NCBI RefSeq assembly: GCF_033958435.1
Contig: NC_134152.1
Span: 20,620,001-20,684,000 of the forward strand
Direction: 5' to 3'
Origin: Carettochelys insculpta
Taxonomy: Eukaryota; Chordata; Testudines; Carettochelyidae
Length of the DNA: 64,000 nucleotides
Shown: in pieces, positions 34,655 to 45,837 of the stretch
Position numbering within the stretch: position 1 is the first letter of the stretch
How the letters are laid out: the number at the start of each line of letters is the position of its first letter
Program-made: the position numbers and the translations under genes
Notes under the pieces: model-generated
The model's input: the letters and a program-made list of their open reading frames with translations, nothing else
The model's database searches: none
What the model was told of the DNA's origin: nothing

Positions 34655-34965
34655 CACATTGAACCACTCTAATCTGGAACGCTCTCATCCGGCAACATCT
34701 GTAATCTGGCTCGATTTTAGTTAGCCGAATGACTACTCGTCATGGCTGTGGCCAAGATCCCCGTGGTCCCATAAAGTTTGTTTACAGCCACCAGTCCCGT
34801 GAGGTTATTTAGCTCTAATTTACTCTTACATGTCTTCTAAGAGCCCAGTAAGCAATGCAAGTATTGTTAATGTGCTAGACAAAACTGACCTACCTTGGTC
34901 TGGAAAATTCTCTTGTCCAGCACCAGTCAGGTTCCCAGTGTGCCGGATAAGAGAGGTTCAACCTG
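34655..34965. mobile_element. Tigger/pogo-like MITE, uninterrupted reference copy
   Basis: The left end CACATTGAACCACTCTAATC follows TA, and the right end GAGAGGTTCAACCTG precedes TA. It is the unbroken version of the copies at 16112 and 22027 and provides the empty-site comparison for family G copy 2. 311 bp, non-coding. Confidence 0.85.
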
Positions 34966-34967
34966 TA

Positions 34968-36106
34968 GTTAAAAAAGTACATATACACAAATCACATTCA
35001 TACAGCATCAGACAGAGAGAAACAGATGGAGTCAGAATTGGGCATTTTGAGAAAGAATGAAATCTCTCAGGCACATTTCTCCTAGGATGCTGGTAGAGGG
35101 TTAAAGTTCCAGGTGGGGCACGTAACTCCAGAGAGTGCTATGCTCAACAGTATCTCCATCTCCATCCCACAGGATCCGGCTGCAGTTATTGCTCTAGCAG
35201 CGCTGGGCCATTCTCATAGAACAGACATGGGTTTCCTAGCATGCCATACCAGGCCGGTAAGTGTGGTCAGAGGCTCTTGATCGTGAAGGTAGCAAGTTGG
35301 TCCAATAGGAAAGGTCTGAATGCTCTGCACACTGATCAGACTGCCCTCTGCCACACCATGCTGTGCCCATGGCCACCCACAAGGTCACAGGGAATCTATA
35401 CATTGGTGCCCTTTTGCTTGGGAAGGGCTGTGGCACAGGAGGGGCTGACAGAGACTCTGGAGGGACTTGCTGCGCACAAGAACTGGAATAATCACGACCA
35501 CAGTGAGGCCTTAGCCAAGCTGCTGCCAAATGCCACCTGGGGGGAATGCAATTCTTCAGCAGAAGGAAGCTGCTTGAGGAGGAGGAATCTCCAAGGAGTA
35601 ACACCAAGTGTGCCCAACAGCAGCACTGAAACCCTACAGCAGCCAGCATGGGGCTGGAGGAGAGAATACATAGTGGCCTCCCAGTTAGACACAGGGCCAG
35701 GGGATCCTACGTACAGCCTGCCTCAGCTGCAGCTCACTAGACGAGGAAAGTGTGAGTCAGGGCTGTAGCAGCCCAGGAAGGAGCAGAGGTGGGTCTGCGT
35801 GGGTTGGAGATGGCTCCCAGAAACAAGCCAGCAGAGCTGGCTCCCCTTCTTGCTGAGCCATCCAACCCCAGGCATCGAGGGGGCTGGGACTGGAATTTTT
35901 AGGGGGCTCTCGGAGCTGATGGCCTGATGCAGGGTGGGAAGGACAAAGATGATTGTTCCCACTGAACCAGCAGTGATTGGGGCAGAGAGAGGAAAGGGAG
36001 ATCAAATGGGGAGAGACAACAGCCCACCAGCCCTGTAGCCACCTGCAAAGCAAGCACGCCCAGTTTCATGACAGATCATTCCCTCGAGCTTCCTCCCCAT
36101 AGCCAG
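34968..36106. other. GC-rich stretch with long but unrecognised frames
   Basis: Frames of 175 codons (35241-35768, plus) and 137 codons (35236-35649, minus) overlap on opposite strands. Neither has a domain, a consistent start context or splice signals that I can defend. The segment may be a decayed GC-rich repeat. Confidence 0.4.
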
Positions 36107-36305
36107 ATACCATATCACCAGTGGTTTAAGCACTGGCCTGCTAAACACAGGGGTGTGAGCTCAATCCCTGAAGAGGCCATTCAGGAGTCTGGGGCAAATA
36201 GATTAACAACCACAACAAAAAATCTGTCAGGGATGGTGCTTGGTCCTGCCTAGAGGGCAGGAGACTGGACTTGGTGACCTCCCGAAGTCCCTTCCAGCTC
36301 TGTGA
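36107..36305 (+). mobile_element. tRNA-derived SINE with CR1-like tail
   Basis: The A box region is CACCAGTGGTTTAAGCACTGG and the B box region TGTGAGCTCAATCCC, spaced as in a tRNA. A body follows with GGTCCTGCCTAGAGGGCAGG and a tail GACTTGGTGACCTCCCGAAG, which resembles a CR1 3' end. This is the same family as 31389-31608, in the sense direction. Confidence 0.88.
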
Positions 36306-36329
36306 GATGTGACGTGTGTGTATCACATC

Positions 36330-37018
36330 ACCTCCACTTCAGTCACCCACAGTAACATGCCCAGGTTTCCCCACTCACTGTTGAAGTGGATGTGCAGACA
36401 CAGCCCCTCTTAAACCAATCAGGTCCTGTTCCCCATGGAGTTCTCAGGCATGATATTGAGGGTGACGGGAGTCTAGTTGGCAGATATCCTGCCTTGGGGC
36501 TCTGGGCCCACTTTCTCCACATCCTCCAGCTGGGCAGCAGGGCCACCCCAGCTGATGTGGAAGCAGATGAGGCAGGGGTTGGAGGCCAAAATGTCCCATC
36601 TCCAGCAAGGAGGTGTCTGGTTTAAGAGGCTGGTTTTCCCAGAGTTCAGGGTCCTGGTACTCTTTGTTGTTGTAGGCCGTGAGGAGGAAATCCTGGCTCT
36701 GGTTGGTGGCAGGGGATGGGCACCACTGCCACCCACACTGCATTGCTCTTGAGAAGTCGGGGGGGGTGGCAGCTTCACTCTCAAAAACAAACATATGCCT
36801 CCCAGCTGTGCCAGGTCCCATCAGGCCCAAGTCAAACACCTGGTCATACTTCCCACTCTCCAAAGAAGTCACATAAAATGATCTTCCACTCCAGTTTACA
36901 ATGCAGCACCTCCCTGAACTCAACCTGCATCTGGAAGTGAAACAAGTAGTCGAATGGGCCTGGGTTCTCCAGCACCGACACCAACACATGGGACACATTG
37001 CCACCTCTGGGAGCTGAG
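36330..37018 (-). pseudogene. Frameshifted protein-coding remnant, unidentified
   Basis: The minus strand encodes a chain of frames that looks like one protein broken by indels. About 37018-36893 reads GNVSHVLVSVLENPGPFDY and FHFQMQVEFREVLHC. After a +/-1 shift, 36888-36610 reads FYVTSLESGKYDQVFDLGLM and DFLLTAYNNKEYQDPELWEN. After a further shift, 36600-36440 reads LICFHISW, QLEDVEKVGPEP and TPVTLNIMPENSMGNRT. Composition and motif spacing are protein-like, unlike the surrounding DNA. There is no intron signal between the pieces. I do not recognise the family; a processed pseudogene, an old insertion of foreign coding DNA or a single decayed exon are all possible. The 220-codon frame is a mixture of true and shadow frame. 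Confidence 0.55.
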
Positions 37019-38575
37019 CCAACTGTCCACCCCGCCCCCCGACACCAGCTGTGAAATCTACTAAATGTTCTCTATGTACATTTCTTTGTGCAATGTTTTC
37101 TCTCACATGAAACTATCTTTGCTTAATTTACCAACATCCTAACAGCATTAGCACTGATAGGACAGTTCCCTATTGTACCACTTTATAAAAAATTAAATGT
37201 CAGTGAGTAATTTTGAAATTGGAATGCACTAGACTGCATAGGAAACAGCAAGGGGTTAGACTAAACAGACATAATGTTCAAAACAGCATTCAAATATAAA
37301 GCCAATGATACATCTGGAAAAATGCCTCATCCAGCTTGAATTAATTGCTGGTTTTTGATAGCCTAAATTATTAGAGCCTTGTTTTTTTGCTACAGTTATT
37401 TTTCCCCAGAATGACTAATTTGCATGTCGTGCAGTTAACCATTGTCTTCAGCTCTTATGACTTTTTTGGACTTTTCACATTCATCTCATATAATAAGACT
37501 TCACACTTCCCCCAACTGGATTAAGTGTTAATGGATCCTAATCCTTTGGCATCTTTCTCTCCACTCTCTGCTGCTGAAAGAAATGCTCATTCATAGCAAT
37601 CAGATCACATTCTCACATTAATGACCTGCAGCACAGCACTGAAGTTTCTTACTTTATCATCAGCCAAATCAGCATATTCAGCATTCTACTTGGTTGTTTT
37701 TCCAGTTATGATTTTCTACTGCAAAGTAACTTGCACTTCCCTTTTACCCCAGGCCCCACCATTTGTACCAAATATATCATCCTGTCAGCCCCACTGGGTT
37801 TTTTTCTCCTTGGGTTTTGAGCTGGCAATCTGAAAGGTATATTCTAGGATGGTGTAAGATGTCAGTACCTCCCACACTCTAGAGTAATGCTGTTTGTTTT
37901 TGCCATCCAACTTTTTACGAGCGAGCATTTGGTATGCAACAGTGCGCTGGCCGTCAAGGAGACGTTGACCTGGGACAAATCTCCAATCTGTACTTTGGTT
38001 TTCGAACCATAAACATCGAATGCTGGGAATGGAATCTAATATTGTCCTCCAAACAAGCATCTCTATTCTCACTGGCAGATGCAGTCTGATTCACCCGACT
38101 GCATTTGTTAATAATATGGAGGAAAGGTGTACTTTATCAAGGGATGTGACTCATTGTTCTCATCCAGGAAAAGGAAAAAAAAAAAAAAGAAAAATAAACC
38201 GCTGCTGAGAGAATTTGCATCTTACATATTCATAGAGGATTTCAAGCCCTAAAATCATATTACATTTTTGTTGTTTTAGAAATCACTATTAACTACCACT
38301 GCCAATTTTGAGAGAATGAGAAGGAAACAGAGAAACACAGTAATAAAATTTTACTGGCCCATTTGGAAATTTTCAAAAGAGAGTGAATGTGGCTGATAAT
38401 TTTCACAGTCCTGCTTCGAAATGCAATATATACACATCAGCTAAATAAAAAGCTGCCCAGTCACTCGAATGGCATTACCCCTCACACCGTCCTAACTGAC
38501 GACACTTCAAGTTTAGCCCTGTCATTCAGCAGATCAGCAAACCACAAGGTCAAGGCATAGACATAAGGAAGTATC
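37019..38575. other. Unannotated non-coding stretch
   Basis: No gene recognised. An A-run lies at 38174-38187. The minus-strand frame of 95 codons at 37785-38072 has no motifs. Confidence 0.5.
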
Positions 38576-39490
38576 TAGTCAGTGCCCACTGTGACAGGCG
38601 TGGGGAGGAAATGCACATCCCCAGTGGAAACTCCAGGAGGCAGCGTGTCTGAAGCAGCATCTCCTGGACTTCTCAGAATATAGAGAGTGACCACTGCCCT
38701 GCGCTTGGAGAAAACACCATCTGTTCCTCCTGGAATTTGGCCAGTTCCACTCCCTTCCTGTCCTCCCTGGGGACCCTTGTGCTGTGGAGCCCTTGGCCTC
38801 CCCTGGTGCAAAGGCTGCCATGGGGCCTGGCTCCTGCAGGACGGGGTAGGAGGAGCAGTTTGCTGTACTCGCTCCCTTTCTCACAAACACACGGCATTGC
38901 CAGCTTCAAGAGATCAACACTCCTGAGTCGGACCCCCCAGATCACAGCTTTGAGTATCATGTTGTGGTTTTAGGTCAGGCTCTTGATTTTTGGACTCCCG
39001 CTGCCCAGTTCCAGGGAATGGGTGTGTGATAGTGTTGCCCACTCTCCCACCTGTACTGGACGGGTAATTTTGGCCCCTGTTGAAGGAACTCTCCAACCCC
39101 ATATCTGCCCATCACCTGCCCAGCACTTATTCCTCTTCCCCAGATTCCCCATCAATTTTGTCTCCACCCAATCCCCACCTCAATTCAGCACTCTCTCAGT
39201 TTAGTTCCTGCAGCCCCAGCTTCCACCCTACAGACCCCACTCTCTCAGCTCACTTTCCCAACACTCACCCCATCTGCTCAGAAGACACCACCGATAGAGC
39301 AGAACCCTCATCAGCCTTCCCCCTGCAGCACCCAGCCAGCCCTCTGCTCCTTAGGCTTCTTCGCCCTCCACAGGGCTGGAGGGATTTGTAGTGGGTTCCC
39401 CTCACCCCTTTCCAGACGCACATGGAAGCTGCCAACAGGGGCTGACAGCTGGATCCCCAGCCACACCTCGGGGGCTGATGGGCTTTCTAA
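38576..39490. other. GC-rich stretch, no gene recognised
   Basis: Five overlapping frames on both strands at 38575-39400 reflect C-rich composition (many CCC and TCC). 39100-39350 is pyrimidine-rich. No domain found. Confidence 0.45.
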
Positions 39491-39764
39491 TGCTTTGTCT
39501 ACACTGGCAATTGAGACACAAAGCTTTTGCCACTCACAGGTACTTAAATCCCCTCACTCCACCCCACATACACACACAAGATTTGCCATGGCAAGTACTA
39601 ATGCAAACTGCTTTGTTGACAGAACAAAGCCCACATAGCAAACTCTGCTCGTAGGAGATGGAATATTTTGTGTGCAAAAGCACCAATAAACATTGTTTGT
39701 ACTGCCTGACTTTTAGCGAGGGAATCAGCCATGTTGCTAAACGCTGTGCAGTGTAGACATACCC
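39491..39764. mobile_element. MITE family C (GTCTACAC ends)
   Basis: The left end TGCTTTGTCTACACTGGCA and the right end GCAGTGTAGACATACCC are inverted. TAA flanks both sides (39488-39490 and 39765-39767), a 3-bp duplication. The interior is unlike families A, B, D and G. 274 bp, non-coding. Confidence 0.78.
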
Positions 39765-39768
39765 TAAA

Positions 39769-40105
39769 GTCGGGGGTGAGCAAACATTTTACATTGGGCC
39801 TCACTTTTCATCCCTGCAATTAGCAGGGTACCCCCAGCCTGTCTAGTACAACCCAAACCAATAGAAATTTTGGTTCTGTTCACATGAAAAAAAAGCCTAT
39901 TGGCATGTGTAAGAAAATAAGTATATAGAATGTAAAAACTCTAATAATCGGTATATAAATGTGAATACACTTACATAACAACCATAACATAGTGCAACAT
40001 TTTTAATGAGATGAATGAGGCTGAGAACCAGTAGCCAATAATGCTGCGTGCCCCCTTATGAAATTTCATGCCTTCCAAAGGGGCACTTTGCACACCCTTA
40101 CCCTA
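39769..40105. mobile_element. Non-autonomous hAT element, antisense to the 28.4-kb copy
   Basis: It starts GTCGGGGGTGAGCAAACATT and ends CTTTGCACACCCTTA. The interior GAAATTTCATGCCTTCCAAA matches the reverse of 28375-28713. Flanks are CCTAAAGT on the left and CCCTAAGC on the right, similar but shifted. It sits directly beside MITE C, so the target site included that MITE's border. Confidence 0.78.
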
Positions 40106-40250
40106 AGCCTCACTTTTGCAATTCTCAAATATCAGGATCTTTTTTTTTCAGTTGATTCAATTGCTTGTTTGAGGTGTGGCCCTCCCCTCACCCTCCTTCT
40201 GTCTCTTGTCCCTGAGAGTGGGAGGTAGCCACCCTGTCTCTTGTTTGCTT

Positions 40251-40350
40251 CAACAAAACAAACCAGTAGAAATGTAGCACTTTAAAGACTAACACAATGA
40301 TTCATTTGGTGATGAGCTTTTGTGGGACAGACCCACTTGTTGGCTTGACA
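40251..40350 (-). mobile_element. PLE end fragment
   Basis: CCAGTAGAAATGTAGCACTT, AAAGACTAAC and GATGAGCTTTTGTGGGACAG are the type-1 PLE terminal block in the same orientation as the left ends at 34041 and 43086. It stops after the hammerhead-like region. In the core, CTGAAGA has become CCAACAA and GAAA reads AAAA. Confidence 0.75.
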
Positions 40351-41281
40351 TCTTTGTTTATCGGCTACGTGAATGAATCCTCCTTGTCTTTCAAAGTGCT
40401 TTGGAATTAGCTGCCCACTGGGGAAACCACATTTCTTTGTTGAGGGTGAAGTAACTCTTGTTTGACTGGAATTGTGTTCGTCTTTTGGCTGGAAAAAACC
40501 CCACACCAATGTTTGAGAGCTCTATGTCAAGGCCACAAGAGAGGCTCCATTTTACACAGAAATCGTGACTCTCACGATCTGTTCACAGGAGTGGGCACGT
40601 CTGCACACAGCCACATGGGAGCTGGCCACAACCTGCCTCAGATAACGCACATGCACCAGCCAGTTCTGCCAAGGAGGGTGATGCTGGGTCGATCTGTGAC
40701 AAACAAGCTATGGATCAGATGAATATGGGGTTAGAAATCAAGTTCAGGTACTTGTTAACTGAACTCTGTGAGCCCCCAGTTTGGTCTATGCTCAGCCTTG
40801 CCCCAGATTCACAGAGGAAATTTCCCCACCTCTGCCCCCACTGCACAGAAGGCCCAACCACAGTTGTAACCTTTGTGTTCCCAGCTGTGGAATGCCATCC
40901 CCATGCCTAATGGAGGGAAGTGGAAGGAAGGACACTTCTCACCACACAGCAGAGTTGTCTGGACATCAGAGCCATCCCAGCCATAGGGCAAATTGGGAAA
41001 GCTGCCCCAGGCCATGTGCTTTTGGGGGCCCTGCAGCATCTCCTATGGATGAAGGGACCTGCGGGATTATGGGATCCAGGTGTGGAGCAACAGTAGGGGT
41101 CCCCCTGCTGCTCACCACAAGGGCAGCAGGAGCTGGAGTGGCCCAGCGCCCGATTTTTCAGCATGGCAACTCTGAGCAGTATCTGAGTGCCTCACATACT
41201 TCAATGCGCTTATCCTCCCAACACTCGTGTGAGTTAGAGAGGGTCCATTATCACCTTTATACAGATGGAGGACTGATGCAT
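40351..41281. other. Unannotated non-coding stretch
   Basis: No gene recognised. The 233-codon frame starting at 40781 runs straight into the MITE at 41282, so it is a chance frame. Confidence 0.55.
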
Positions 41282-41590
41282 AGAGTGACTAGGCGTGGCT
41301 ACACGGGGGTCCTTTTTGAAAGGACCCACCCCTTTCGAAATCCCCTTATTCTGATCAGTGATCAAAATAAGGGGATTTGGAAAGGGGCGGGGTCCTTTCA
41401 AAAAGGACCCCCGTGTAGCCGTGCCAAGCTGCGCGCTTTCGAAAGTGGGGCTTTCAAAGCACCGCAGCCAGAAGCGTCCTAATGCTAATGAGGTGCTGAA
41501 TATTCAATTCAGTGCCTCATTAGTAATCTTCAAAATGGCCATTAGCATGGCTATTTCGAAGATTTGTGCCCTTATAGACACACCCTTAAG
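41282..41590. mobile_element. MITE family D, strongly fold-back copy
   Basis: The left half has GGCTACACGGGGGTCCTTTT and GAAATCCCCTTATT, and the right half repeats them inverted (AATAAGGGGATTTGGAAAG and AAAAGGACCCCCGTGTAGCC), so 41296-41420 is a near-perfect palindrome. The remainder has CTAATGAGGTGCTGAATATTC and AAAATGGCCATTAGCATGG. The outer ends are decayed. Confidence 0.75.
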
Positions 41591-41958
41591 GTTATGCTCA
41601 CAACTGCATCTCTGCTGCTCTCTGTGGTCTGACACCCATCTCCAGCAGAGGTGGAAAAAGTACCCAAGAAGTTGAGTAATAGTGCAGCTCCTTTCACTTC
41701 TGGATACTTGAGTACAATCAAGATGTGGCCTATGTGTACTTCAACTCACGTAGTTTTCCAGAGGGACACTGGTGACTTGCATTTAAGTGCAACCTCCCCC
41801 CACTAAAAAAAAGCAGCTGTACTTTTACTCAAATAACTTTCTGGGGACTTTTTCCACCTCTGCTCTCCACCCTGTCAACGCCCCACCTTCTGTGTTTAGG
41901 ATCAGTTCCAAAGAGACCCTTGGGCTGCATGGCCCAGCTGCCTTGTGTAGTGGCTTCC
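41591..41958. other. Unannotated non-coding stretch
   Basis: No gene recognised. Facing AAAAAGTACCCAAGAAGTTG and TACTTTTACTCAAATAACTT at 41651-41840 suggest another small inverted-repeat element. Confidence 0.4.
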
Positions 41959-41961
41959 AAT

Positions 41962-42397
41962 GGCTATGTCTGCACTAGCACCCCCCTTGCAAAAAGGGGA
42001 TGCTAATAAAACAATTTGGGAAATGCTAATGTGGCGCTGCAATGAATATGCAGTGACTTATTAACATAATGGCAGCTTCAGTACTTCGAAAGTGCTGCTT
42101 TCAATTGTGCACAGCTCATCTACACAGGGTCCTTTTCGAAAGGACCCCGTACACTTAGAAATTCCCTTATTCCTACAACTAAATAGGAATAAGGGGATTT
42201 CAAAGTGTGTGGGGTCCTTTCGAAAAGGATCCCGGGTAGACAAGCTGCATGCGAGCGAAAGCGGCACTTTCAAAGTTCTGCGGGTGCTGTTATGCTAATG
42301 AGGCTCTGCATATTCATTGCAGCACCTCATTAGCATATTCCAAAGTATCTCATTAGCATCCCCTTTTCGAAAGGGGGGTGCTAATGTAGACACAGCC
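41962..42397. mobile_element. MITE family D, complete copy (436 bp)
   Basis: The ends GGCTATGTCTGCACTAGCAC and GTGCTAATGTAGACACAGCC are inverted. Flanks are AAT and ATT, one change from a 3-bp duplication. The centre is a palindrome: GGGTCCTTTTCGAAAGGACC and CCCTTATTCCTA on the left, the complements on the right. Repeated ATGAATATGCAG and CTGCATATTCAT modules lie toward the ends. Non-coding. Confidence 0.88.
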
Positions 42398-42673
42398 ATT
42401 GTCTCCAGTCCCCTTATGAATTGCTTCTTCCATTTAGCCTGACTAAAGGTTAACATCCCCCTCCATTTGAAAGCAGTCTGAAATTGCTGAGGATCAAAGA
42501 CCTGCTTGACAGCAGACAATAGCCCATTACAGCACAACAGATTACAGATTACTTTTTCTGTTAGCATTTCCTTTCATGTTTGAGCACTGGGACCTTTCCT
42601 GGGTACCCTCTCTTTCCAGCCTCAGCCTTTACCCCAGGGTAAATTTTTACCGTCAGATTTTGATGCACTAAAG

Positions 42674-42985
42674 CAGGGGTCATCAACTGTTCTGAGATGC
42701 AGTGCCAAGATTTGACCTTTTGACCTCTATGTAAGGTCCAAGTGCCAGTGATACTTTTTAAAGTCACTAACAGTCCTACGTACAACAGCTTCATTAATGA
42801 GCAAAGTAAGAGGCAAAACTTTACCGATAAGGTGGTGGTTGGTAGTATTAGCTGGTCTTTTGTTAATCCACAGCTGGCGTGGCTTTGAGCAAGCTCATGC
42901 TGCATAGCAGAGGAGGGGCAGGGCTGAGATCCCTCCTCGTGTGCCAGTGAAAATTGGCTCACATGCCACTTTCGGCACCTATGTC
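42674..42985. mobile_element. hAT-Charlie-like element
   Basis: The left end CAGGGGTCATCAACTGTTC and the right part TGCCACTTTCGGCACCTATG resemble the two ends of a hAT-Charlie element, with the right end degraded. The 133-codon minus frame across it has no transposase motif. Confidence 0.6.
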
Positions 42986-43139
42986 TTTAAGTACGTGCAC
43001 TGACTTCATTGGGGTTGCCCTCATGCTTCAAGTCACACACATCCTTAAATGTTTTGCTGCAACAGAGCCATAAACCCTGATACAGAAGAAAGCAGCAGAA
43101 ATGTAGCACTTTAAAGACAAACAAAATGATTTCTTCGGG

Positions 43140-43176
43140 GATGAGCTTTTGTGGGACAGACCCACTTCTTCAGATC
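43140..43176 (-). ncRNA. Hammerhead-like core in PLE end, box II decayed
   Basis: The minus strand keeps CTGAAGA and a perfect GTGGG/CCCAC stem around TCTGT, but the GAAA box reads AAAA, as expected if CACGAAA lost its CpG. Confidence 0.42.
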
Positions 43177-43547
43177 AATTTCGTTTCCAATACCTACCAA
43201 CACCCGTAAGTACAGAGGACCAAAAAGAAAAAAAAATTGCAATAAAAGCTGACAAATCAAATGGGATAGAAGGAAGGGGGGATGAGACATGGGGGCGGGG
43301 GATGTTAATTGTCCTGTCTGAGATAATTATGAGCATCAAAAGAATGGAATTAGTCCTTGTAATGCGTGAGTTGATGTCTCTGTTCATACCACGTGTTAAT
43401 GTGTCGAAATTGAATATGTATTCTAACTCAGAAGTCTCTCGCTCTAATCTGTTGTTAAATTCTCTATGTCGCAGGACACAGATTCTCAGGTCTTTAACAG
43501 AATGGCCCACTCCATTGAAGCGTTCACTGACCAGTTGACTGAACAAT

Positions 43548-43665
43548 GCCCTGACACTATGTACACAGGACAGAATGGGCAAGACCTTCGCCAAAGACTA
43601 AATGGACACAAAGCACACATCAAGAAACTCAATACGAATAAACTAGTCAGCAAACACTTCTCACC
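43548..43665 (+). pseudogene. GIY-YIG endonuclease fragment of a Penelope-like element
   Basis: About 39 codons with YTG in the YIG position, the spaced Arg in LRQRLNGH, and the HF pair typical of the PLE endonuclease. The GIY half is missing upstream. A domain remnant, not a functional gene. Confidence 0.85.
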
Positions 43666-43772
43666 CCCTTCCTCATCACCGAATGAATCATTTTGTTAGT
43701 CTTTAAAGTGCTACATTTCTGCTGCTTTATTTTGTTGGAGTAGAGACAAACACCGCTACCTCCCTGATACAG

Positions 43773-45837
43773 GAGGGCATTTAAGCATTGCCTGAGTCCA
43801 TCCCTATTCAGCAATGCACGTAAGGACACGCCGTGCTTCCGTGAGGCAAGGGTTCCCAAACTGGTGCCTTGTGCTGAGCCTATTGCCACATAACAAGTAG
43901 CTTCTTTGCCTCCTTACAGAAGCCACGTAAATGATCTTCTAGCTATCGTACTCTGGGGCATCTTGTCCTCTTTAGGTTTCTCAGTTCAAAACAGAGCATT
44001 AGCATGGGGGATGGGCCATGTAGGCAAAGGAAGGCACTGCCTCCCAAAACTGCCCAAACTCCCCAGCCACCCAGGAAGGCTGGGGCCACAGTGCGACAGC
44101 CCCAGCCCTCCAGGTGGCCAGGAAGGATAGGGCTGGGGTGGGCAGAGCTTGGTTCCGTGGGGAGGAATTTTGCTGAAGGAGAGGGGGCTTGGGCAGAAGA
44201 GGCGAGGCTGGGGTTTGCCTTCCCCAGATTGGCCTTCACACACTACTCATGAGCATCATCCTTTACATTGGGCTTTGTTAATGGGTGGACCACAGGCCAA
44301 ATCCAGACTGCCTAAAGCTTTTGAACAGACCCTGCAGCCTTTTTATTTACTTATCTTTTTAAATTTATTTTTATTATTTTCTCTAGAGTTTGCATCTTGA
44401 CCAAGAAATCTGGACCATCACAAAAAACTAATCAACTAACCCTGCTTTACGTCAATGTAAAAAGGGAGAGCTGACTGTGTCAATTCAGGGTCTGATCCTT
44501 TTCCCACCAAAATTCCTATTGACTACAACAGAGGTTCAGCCAGAGAGAGTGGGTATGTGAAGACTGAAAATGTCTTCATTACAGGAAGTCTGAAGAATGT
44601 GCAAAAAATTTGCAGAGATCTTACCTGTCTTTGTCCTAACACACTTGGCAGGCCCATAAGCCTGCGCCTGGTCAGGCAGACAGGCAGAGTGAGAAATGGC
44701 TAGCTGTTCTTCTCTTCTCTTCAAGGCACCCCACAGGTGAACTGGTGCAGGAGGAGAAGTAATCTGTGCCTATAGGCCAGGCTGGCCCAAGAGAGCGTAT
44801 TAGCCCTTAGATTAGAGTAAAATGCCACAGAATATTTTCTCAAAATGCTGAAAAGTATTCTGCACTGAAGTATGTACCTTATATCCATATTGCTATGCAC
44901 TAGTTTAATTAAATATAACTTGATACTGTAGAATATAAACATCACTGAGTAACATAATTCTATCAAAGAGAAAACAGTAATATCTCAGTAACTGAAGCAT
45001 AAATATAGTTAACCTCAAGCAAGAGAGAAAGTATTAACAACATATAGTAGAATTATCTAATTTGCTAGATTATGCATAATATAAAATAACACTGTTCAGA
45101 AAAAGCTCAGTTTCCTGATTTAAAAACAACCTGATGGAAATGTTGCAGCAGGGCCCTGGTTTCTATTCCTGCAGCAGGTTCAATATGTGATCACCTATTG
45201 GTTTAGAGGGGATTTCATGGGACAGGTTGATATGGTCAACGTTAGCAGACGTCAGGGTCATTACTCTTTGCCTTCTGGTCAACTTCCATTCACTTATCAG
45301 AGTCACTTCTCCATCAAGCCTCAAGTTGCAATAAACATGAACTGCAAACCTTCATGCTTAGTAAAACCTGAACAGGTCACCGTCAGCTTCCCCTGATCCC
45401 ACACATTACAGAATTAAGCACTAAGGGCCATTTTGTACCAGTGATTTTAAATCAGGACTCCTTGTTATCCTCAGTGAGCAGTTCTGCTTACAAACCCATT
45501 TCTCAAACTATTGGCAAAATAATTCATCTAAATGCCTTGCTAGCTCAAAGCTCTAAAAAGGACATCGCTAAAATAAAAGACATGTATCCTCATTAAATTC
45601 CTATGTCACCAGCGCTGCCAGAGAGTATTAAAAACTAAAAGAACTTCAAACATCTACCATTTATGTTATTTATTTATTTGAATTCACACTTCTTGGACAA
45701 TTAGACCACTTGCTTTCATTCTCTGCTGCTCACACATTAGCTCACTTCTGTGCTGGTTGTTCATTGGAAGGGAATGTTTAAAACTCGTCAAATCCTGGTT
45801 TTGCTTGCTCGACTTATATTTTTTAAAATCATGGAGG
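43773..45837. other. Non-coding stretch with one GC-rich patch
   Basis: 43990-44240 is GC-rich with opposed frames and no domain, probably a decayed GC-rich repeat. 44250-45837 is AT-rich and I recognise nothing in it. Confidence 0.5.

Larger units (their letters stand above)
43086..43761 (-). mobile_element. PLE copy with GIY-YIG fragment and inverted 5' part
   Basis: The left end (CAGCAGAAATGTAGCACTTT at 43094) is repeated inverted at the right end (AAAGTGCTACATTTCTGCTG, about 43706-43725). The flanks share CCCTGATACAG at 43075-43085 and 43762-43772, a probable target duplication. The minus strand (about 43545-43330) encodes the PLE C-terminus: FNGVGHSVKDLRICVLR, ELEYIFNFDTL and GMNRDINS. 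The plus strand (about 43548-43665) encodes the GIY-YIG endonuclease head, YTGQNGQDLRQRLNGHKAHI with the conserved Arg, then LVSKHFSPP. Head and tail therefore face opposite ways, as after 5' inversion. No reverse transcriptase remains. Dead copy. Confidence 0.88.

Noticed and set aside
35236..35768. Overlapping frames of 175 and 137 codons on opposite strands
   Set aside because: No motif, no splice context and equal openness on both strands; I could not match them to a transposase or host family.
35240..36050. Harbinger transposase partner for the Myb/SANT gene
   Set aside because: I looked for the nuclease-type motifs in all frames of this GC-rich region and found none that I could defend.
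40781..41482. 233-codon plus-strand frame, the longest in the window
   Set aside because: It runs from non-repetitive GC-rich DNA straight into a family D MITE (from 41282) and has no domain; the length is due to composition.
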